DNA of 9,122 nucleotides from Chloroflexota bacterium (GTDB lineage: Bacteria > Chloroflexota > Anaerolineae > Promineifilales > Promineifilaceae): the NCBI GenBank assembly GCA_008501785.1, contig QQUD01000776.1:1-9122 (forward strand), written 5' to 3'. Positions within the stretch are counted from its first letter, which is position 1, and each line of letters starts with the position of its first letter. The notes below the pieces were generated by a model. The model had not been told where the DNA came from. It ran no database searches and saw nothing but the letters and a program-made list of their open reading frames with translations. The translations under genes and the position numbers were made by a program. Positions 6,505-9,122 of the stretch are shown here, piece by piece.

Positions 6505-6558
6505 AACGTAGGGTAAAACGCTGTTTTGCCCGGTCAAGACAGCGTCTTGACCTACGTT
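6505..6558. repeat. 54-bp double-hairpin element with compensatory arm changes
   Basis: The element is an imperfect palindrome: the left half (6505-6531) and the reverse complement of the right half (6532-6558) agree at 22 of 27 positions. Each half is itself a hairpin. The left has 9-bp arms 6511-6519 and 6523-6531 (one G-T pair, loop GCT). The right has 9-bp arms 6532-6540 and 6544-6552 (perfect, loop AGC). The outer AACGTA/TACGTT (6505-6510, 6553-6558) closes a three-way junction. It lies between the beta-subunit and aminotransferase genes, ending 4 nt before the latter's AAGGAG. It looks like a REP/BIME or small mobile palindrome rather than a terminator, because no T-run follows. Confidence 0.75.
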
Positions 6559-6574
6559 AACTAAGGAGTCAAAA

Positions 6575-7831
6575 ATGACAACCCCGTGGAACCACCGTTA
6601 TGCACAAAGGATGCAGCGGATGGGTAGTTCTGCGATTCGGGAACTGCTGAAATTGACCCAACGCCCGGAGGTAATCTCCTTTGCTGGCGGTTTACCAGCT
6701 CCCGAACTTTTTCCAATTGAACGGTTTAAAGTTGCGTCGGAAAAGGTGCTATCTGAGCAAGGCAGCGCATCGTTGCAGTACAGCACAACCGAAGGGTATG
6801 TGCCGCTGCGTGAGCTGATCTTGGAAATGATGGCCAGCTATGGCATCCAGGCGCAGCTTGAAAATGTGATGATTACCAGCGGTTCGCAGCAAGCATTGGA
6901 TATGATTGGTAAAGTGCTAATCAATTCAGGTGACCTGATTCTCACCGAAAAGCCGACTTACCTGGGTGCGCTGCAGGCGTGGCGTTCCTATCAGGCAGAG
7001 TACACAACGGTCCCGGTTGATGCGCACGGCATTTGCACGAATCAATTGGAAGAGGCGCTTTGCAGTGGTCCTAAATTTATGTACATCCTGCCCAACTTCC
7101 AAAATCCGGGTGGGGTGACGCTCTCGTTAGAACGGCGTTTGGCTTTGATTGATATTGCGGACCGGTTTGGCATTCCCATTATCGAAGATGATCCGTATGG
7201 TGAACTTCGTTTTGAAGGGGAGCATCTCCCGCCGCTGGTGGTGTTAGATGCGGAAAGGCTAAACGGCCGTAATCACCAAAGCTACCTCCAAGGCAACGTT
7301 ATCTACCTCAGTACCTTTTCCAAAACGCTGGCCCCGGGCTTGCGGCTGGGCTGGATGGTTGCGCCAACCGACGTGATTCAGCATTGTGTCACTGCTAAAC
7401 AAGGCATGGATTTACATACCAGCACCTTCAACCAGATGGTGGCTTACGAAGTGGCACGAGATGGATTTGTGCAAGAGCATGTACGCACTATTCGTGAGGT
7501 GTACCATGAACGCCGTGATGTCATGCTTGCTGCAATGGAAAAAAATTTTCCGAACGGGGTGAGTTGGACTAGTCCACAAGGCGGCCTCTTCCTTTGGGTG
7601 ACGCTGCCGGAAGAAATCGATTCCACACCGCTTTTGCAAAAAGCCGTCAAAAATAACGTGGCTTTTGTACCGGGTGGTACTTTCCACCCCGATGGAACGG
7701 GGCACAACACGATGCGGCTCAACTTTTCAAACGCCCAACCCGAGCAAATCGAAGCAGGCATTAAGCGTTTGGGTGAGGTATTGACTGAAGAAATTGAAAC
7801 ATTGTTGGCCAGAGAAATTGCGCTGGCTTGA
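6575..7831 (+). CDS. PLP-dependent aminotransferase, class I/II (LysN/2-aminoadipate aminotransferase-like)
   Basis: This 418-residue fold-type I aminotransferase swaps an amino group between an amino acid and a 2-oxoacid in the cytosol. Visible landmarks are ISFAGGLPAPELFP (34-47), TSGSQQALD (101-109) for cofactor phosphate, LPNFQNPGG (172-180) with the pyridoxal-contacting Asn177, EDDPYGELRF (204-213) with the ring-nitrogen aspartate and Tyr208, STFSKTLAPGLRLGW (246-260) with the Schiff-base Lys250 and Arg257, and MRLNFS (380-385) with the carboxylate-binding Arg381. The pattern resembles Thermus LysN and related broad-range enzymes acting on aminoadipate, branched-chain or aromatic substrates; it has no MocR-type DNA-binding domain. 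AAGGAG (6563-6568) stands 6 nt before ATG 6575. Its place inside the oxidoreductase gene set suggests that it supplies or consumes that enzyme's 2-oxoacid, which is inference. Confidence 0.92.
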   Translation: MTTPWNHRYAQRMQRMGSSAIRELLKLTQRPEVISFAGGLPAPELFPIERFKVASEKVLSEQGSASLQYSTTEGYVPLRELILEMMASYGIQAQLENVMITSGSQQALDMIGKVLINSGDLILTEKPTYLGALQAWRSYQAEYTTVPVDAHGICTNQLEEALCSGPKFMYILPNFQNPGGVTLSLERRLALIDIADRFGIPIIEDDPYGELRFEGEHLPPLVVLDAERLNGRNHQSYLQGNVIYLSTFSKTLAPGLRLGWMVAPTDVIQHCVTAKQGMDLHTSTFNQMVAYEVARDGFVQEHVRTIREVYHERRDVMLAAMEKNFPNGVSWTSPQGGLFLWVTLPEEIDSTPLLQKAVKNNVAFVPGGTFHPDGTGHNTMRLNFSNAQPEQIEAGIKRLGEVLTEEIETLLAREIALA

Positions 7832-7834
7832 TGA

Positions 7835-7897
7835 ATTTACGATTTATGATTTACGATTTACGATTAAGTTGCTTCCTCCAATCGTAAATCGTAAATC
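7835..7897. repeat. ATTTACG heptamer array forming an 18-bp hairpin
   Basis: Four 7-bp units (ATTTACG, ATTTATG, ATTTACG, ATTTACG; 7835-7862) are followed, after a spacer, by two inverted units (CGTAAAT twice, 7883-7896). The segments 7848-7865 and 7880-7897 are perfectly complementary over 18 bp, with a 14-nt loop. It begins 3 nt after the aminotransferase stop and ends about 20 nt before the gamma subunit's ribosome binding site. It could attenuate or protect mRNA, but no T-run follows. Confidence 0.8.
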
Positions 7898-7927
7898 TAA
7901 ATTCTTAAATCAAATTGAGGATTTTAG

Positions 7928-8500
7928 ATGGAAACATCAATTATTATTTCAGGGTTTGGTGGACAAGGTGTTTTGTTTGCCGGACAGTTATTAGCATATG
8001 CAGGAATGGATAACGGCCGTTTTGTTACCTGGATTCCATCGTATGGACCGGAAATGCGTGGCGGCACGGCGAGCTGTACAGTCATCATTAGTGATGAACC
8101 GGTAGGTGCGCCCGTTGTTGCCAAGTCAGATATTGCGGTTGTCTTTAATCAACCTTCGTTTGACAAATATGAACCCCTCATCAATCCAGGTGGGCTGCTA
8201 GTCATCAATAGCAGCATCGTTGTTTCTACATCACAACGCGACGATATTGACGTGGTTTATGTACCAGCCAATAAGATTGCAGAAGAGTGTGGTTCGGTCA
8301 AGATGATGAATATGGCTGCACTGGGAGCCATGTTGGCAAAACGGGCAGTTCTTCCCGTTGAATCCGTCGAGCAATCATTGATCGACCACTTACCGGCTAG
8401 CAAATCACATTTGCTGGAGAGCAATCTGCAAGTGATCCGTCAAGGACACAAGCTGGCAACGATGGGCCAGCCACATGCAATGAACGGGTCCGCTTCATAA
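7928..8500 (+). CDS. 2-oxoacid:ferredoxin oxidoreductase, gamma subunit
   Basis: This 190-residue protein is the gamma subunit of the PFOR/KOR/VOR family. It opens with a glycine-rich loop, SGFGGQGVLFAGQLLAYAG (8-26), and continues with the diagnostic SYGPEMRGGTASCTVIISD (38-56), then a Rossmann-like fold through NSSIV and YVPANKIAEECGSVKMMNMAALGAM. In the complex it packs on the alpha-beta core and takes part in CoA binding. Together with the delta, alpha and beta genes it completes a four-subunit enzyme, but it is separated from them by the aminotransferase gene and two repeat elements. In related operons gamma usually sits next to beta, so this split is unusual. ATG 7928 is preceded by GAGG (7917-7920) at 7 nt. 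The last 20 or so residues are a polar tail without recognised motif. Confidence 0.92.
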   Translation: METSIIISGFGGQGVLFAGQLLAYAGMDNGRFVTWIPSYGPEMRGGTASCTVIISDEPVGAPVVAKSDIAVVFNQPSFDKYEPLINPGGLLVINSSIVVSTSQRDDIDVVYVPANKIAEECGSVKMMNMAALGAMLAKRAVLPVESVEQSLIDHLPASKSHLLESNLQVIRQGHKLATMGQPHAMNGSAS

Positions 8501-8507
8501 CCTATTC

Positions 8508-8541
8508 AGGTGCGACGCACTTTCCGAAGTGCGTTGCACCT
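8508..8541. repeat. 15-bp stem hairpin repeat between gamma subunit and stress protein genes
   Basis: AGGTGCGACGCACTT (8508-8522) and AAGTGCGTTGCACCT (8527-8541) form a 15-bp stem with one G-T pair and a TCCG loop. Each arm also contains its own smaller palindrome (GTGCG-A-CGCAC; GTGC-GTT-GCAC). It starts 8 nt after the gamma stop. The strong stem could end or slow transcription, but what follows (CTTCTGATAG) is not a T-run, so a REP-type repeat is at least as likely. Confidence 0.7.
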
Positions 8542-8562
8542 CTTCTGATAGTGGAGCATCTC

Positions 8563-9030
8563 ATGTTTCAAAAGATTTTGGTTCCATTAGATGGCTCTAT
8601 CGCTGCTGAAAATGCATTAAATTTAGCAGTGGATATGGCTCGTTGTTATGGTGGGGAAGTCACTGTACTCCATGTACAAGAAGAAGCTCTAGACGTGGGA
8701 ACTGCCGCAATTGCCCGTGCAACTGGTTTGGCAACCGGTTCATCTGATCAGGCCACTGCAATTATGCGGCAGCAAGCAGAGGCATATTTGCGTGAAGTGG
8801 TGCATAAGCACATTGATGCGGGTGTGCAAATACTCACGGTGGTGACGAGTGGACAGGCTGCTGAATGCATTCTCAGATTTGCGAAAGAGCAATCTTTGGA
8901 TTTAATTGTGATGGCAACACATGGCCGCACCGGACTGCGCCGTCTGGCATTTGGCAGCGTAACAGAAGATGTTTTGCACGATGCAACATGCCCCGTTGTC
9001 GTCATTCGTCCACCAGAATACCAAGATTGA
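8563..9030 (+). CDS. Universal stress protein, UspA family (ATP-binding type)
   Basis: This 155-residue single-domain Usp begins MFQKILVPLDGS with Asp10, the acidic residue typical of the first strand. The ATP-binding signature G-x2-G-x9-G-(S/T) appears as MATHGRTGLRRLAFGS (117-132). G121 followed by nine residues and G131-S132 is present, while the first glycine of the consensus is alanine (A118), as in many members. It ends with the usual CPVVVIRPP strand. Usp proteins bind ATP in the cytosol and help cells endure starvation, redox or oxygen stress. ATG 8563 is preferred to the in-frame GTG at 8551, because GGAG (8553-8556) then stands 6 nt upstream and the protein starts at the normal family position. 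It follows the gamma gene by 62 nt on the same strand, with a hairpin between, so partial co-transcription is possible. Confidence 0.93.
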   Translation: MFQKILVPLDGSIAAENALNLAVDMARCYGGEVTVLHVQEEALDVGTAAIARATGLATGSSDQATAIMRQQAEAYLREVVHKHIDAGVQILTVVTSGQAAECILRFAKEQSLDLIVMATHGRTGLRRLAFGSVTEDVLHDATCPVVVIRPPEYQD

Positions 9031-9122
9031 TCAATATACAGAACACGTTAATAAAATTTATGAAAATTTGGCATGGTTCAAAATTAAATGGATGAGCTTT
9101 ACACTTTTTAGGCGACCACAAG
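9031..9122. other. Right-edge segment without a supported gene
   Basis: These 92 A/T-rich bases follow the stress protein stop. Short open frames exist but have no ribosome binding site or recognisable protein pattern. No clear terminator hairpin was seen. Confidence 0.4.

Larger units (their letters stand above)
664..8020. repeat. Dispersed palindromic octamer ACGGCCGT, nine exact copies
   Basis: Exact copies start at 664, 1782, 2271, 3382, 4063, 5186, 5400, 7263 and 8013. One-change copies (GCGGCCGT) start at 497 and 4662. Eight of the nine exact copies are inside genes and they fall in all three frames, read as T-A-V, G-R or R-P. Several have longer symmetry, for example 16 bp at 660-675 and 18 bp at 4058-4075. 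Every CGGCCG found in the window is followed by T. The pattern resembles HIP1 of cyanobacteria in behaviour, though not in sequence. Confidence 0.8.

Noticed and set aside
6505..6558. tRNA-like cloverleaf
   Set aside because: There are two hairpins rather than three, no anticodon-loop or T-loop sequence and no CCA-compatible acceptor stem.
8551..8562. GTG start for the universal stress protein
   Set aside because: The Shine-Dalgarno GGAG lies within those codons, and the family start MFQKILVPLDGS begins at ATG 8563.

Overview
The window reads as a bacterial chromosome segment of moderate GC content. It carries nine complete protein genes, one gene cut by the left edge, and unusually repeat-rich intergenic DNA. 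No rRNA, tRNA, CRISPR array, transposase or phage gene was seen. The gene set (PA14-repeat protein, PadR-controlled efflux pump, four-subunit 2-oxoacid:ferredoxin oxidoreductase, universal stress protein) and the short palindromic and heptamer repeats would fit a free-living anaerobic or facultative bacterium, perhaps Chloroflexota. That placement is inference from gene style and is weak.

Left part (1-2700). The 3' end of a PA14-domain gene (2-544, +) converges on an MFS drug-efflux gene (630-2015, -). An 83-bp inverted repeat fills the gap between them. Upstream of the MFS gene on the same strand is a PadR-type repressor gene (2102-2608, -). It has a good sigma70-like promoter (2660-2687) with a perfect inverted repeat just downstream (2634-2649) that is a natural candidate for an autoregulatory operator. 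The gap between repressor and pump is made of two short tandem arrays, of 7-bp and 8-bp units.

Middle (2700-4378). A divergent Lgt-family membrane protein (2852-3604, +) overlaps a small unrecognised membrane protein (3601-4050, +) through ATGA. A 328-bp stretch without a gene follows and holds palindromes and possible leader elements.

Right part (4379-9122). An energy and amino-acid metabolism cluster, all on +: two-[4Fe-4S] ferredoxin (delta), alpha and beta subunits of a VorB-type 2-oxoacid:ferredoxin oxidoreductase joined by two 20-nt overlaps, then a PLP aminotransferase, then the gamma subunit, then a universal stress protein. A plausible reading is that the aminotransferase converts an amino acid to a 2-oxoacid that the oxidoreductase decarboxylates to acyl-CoA and reduced ferredoxin, or that the route runs in reverse. 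Each of the three gaps after the beta gene holds a different hairpin repeat; the tightly overlapped genes before it have none.

Two sequence-level patterns stand out. (1) The palindromic octamer ACGGCCGT occurs nine times exactly, and twice more as GCGGCCGT, in all three reading frames and between genes; about 0.1 copy would be expected by chance. (2) A 54-bp element at 6505-6558 consists of two hairpins that are inverted copies of each other. The differences between the copies are compensatory within each hairpin, as if each stem were maintained as a folded structure.
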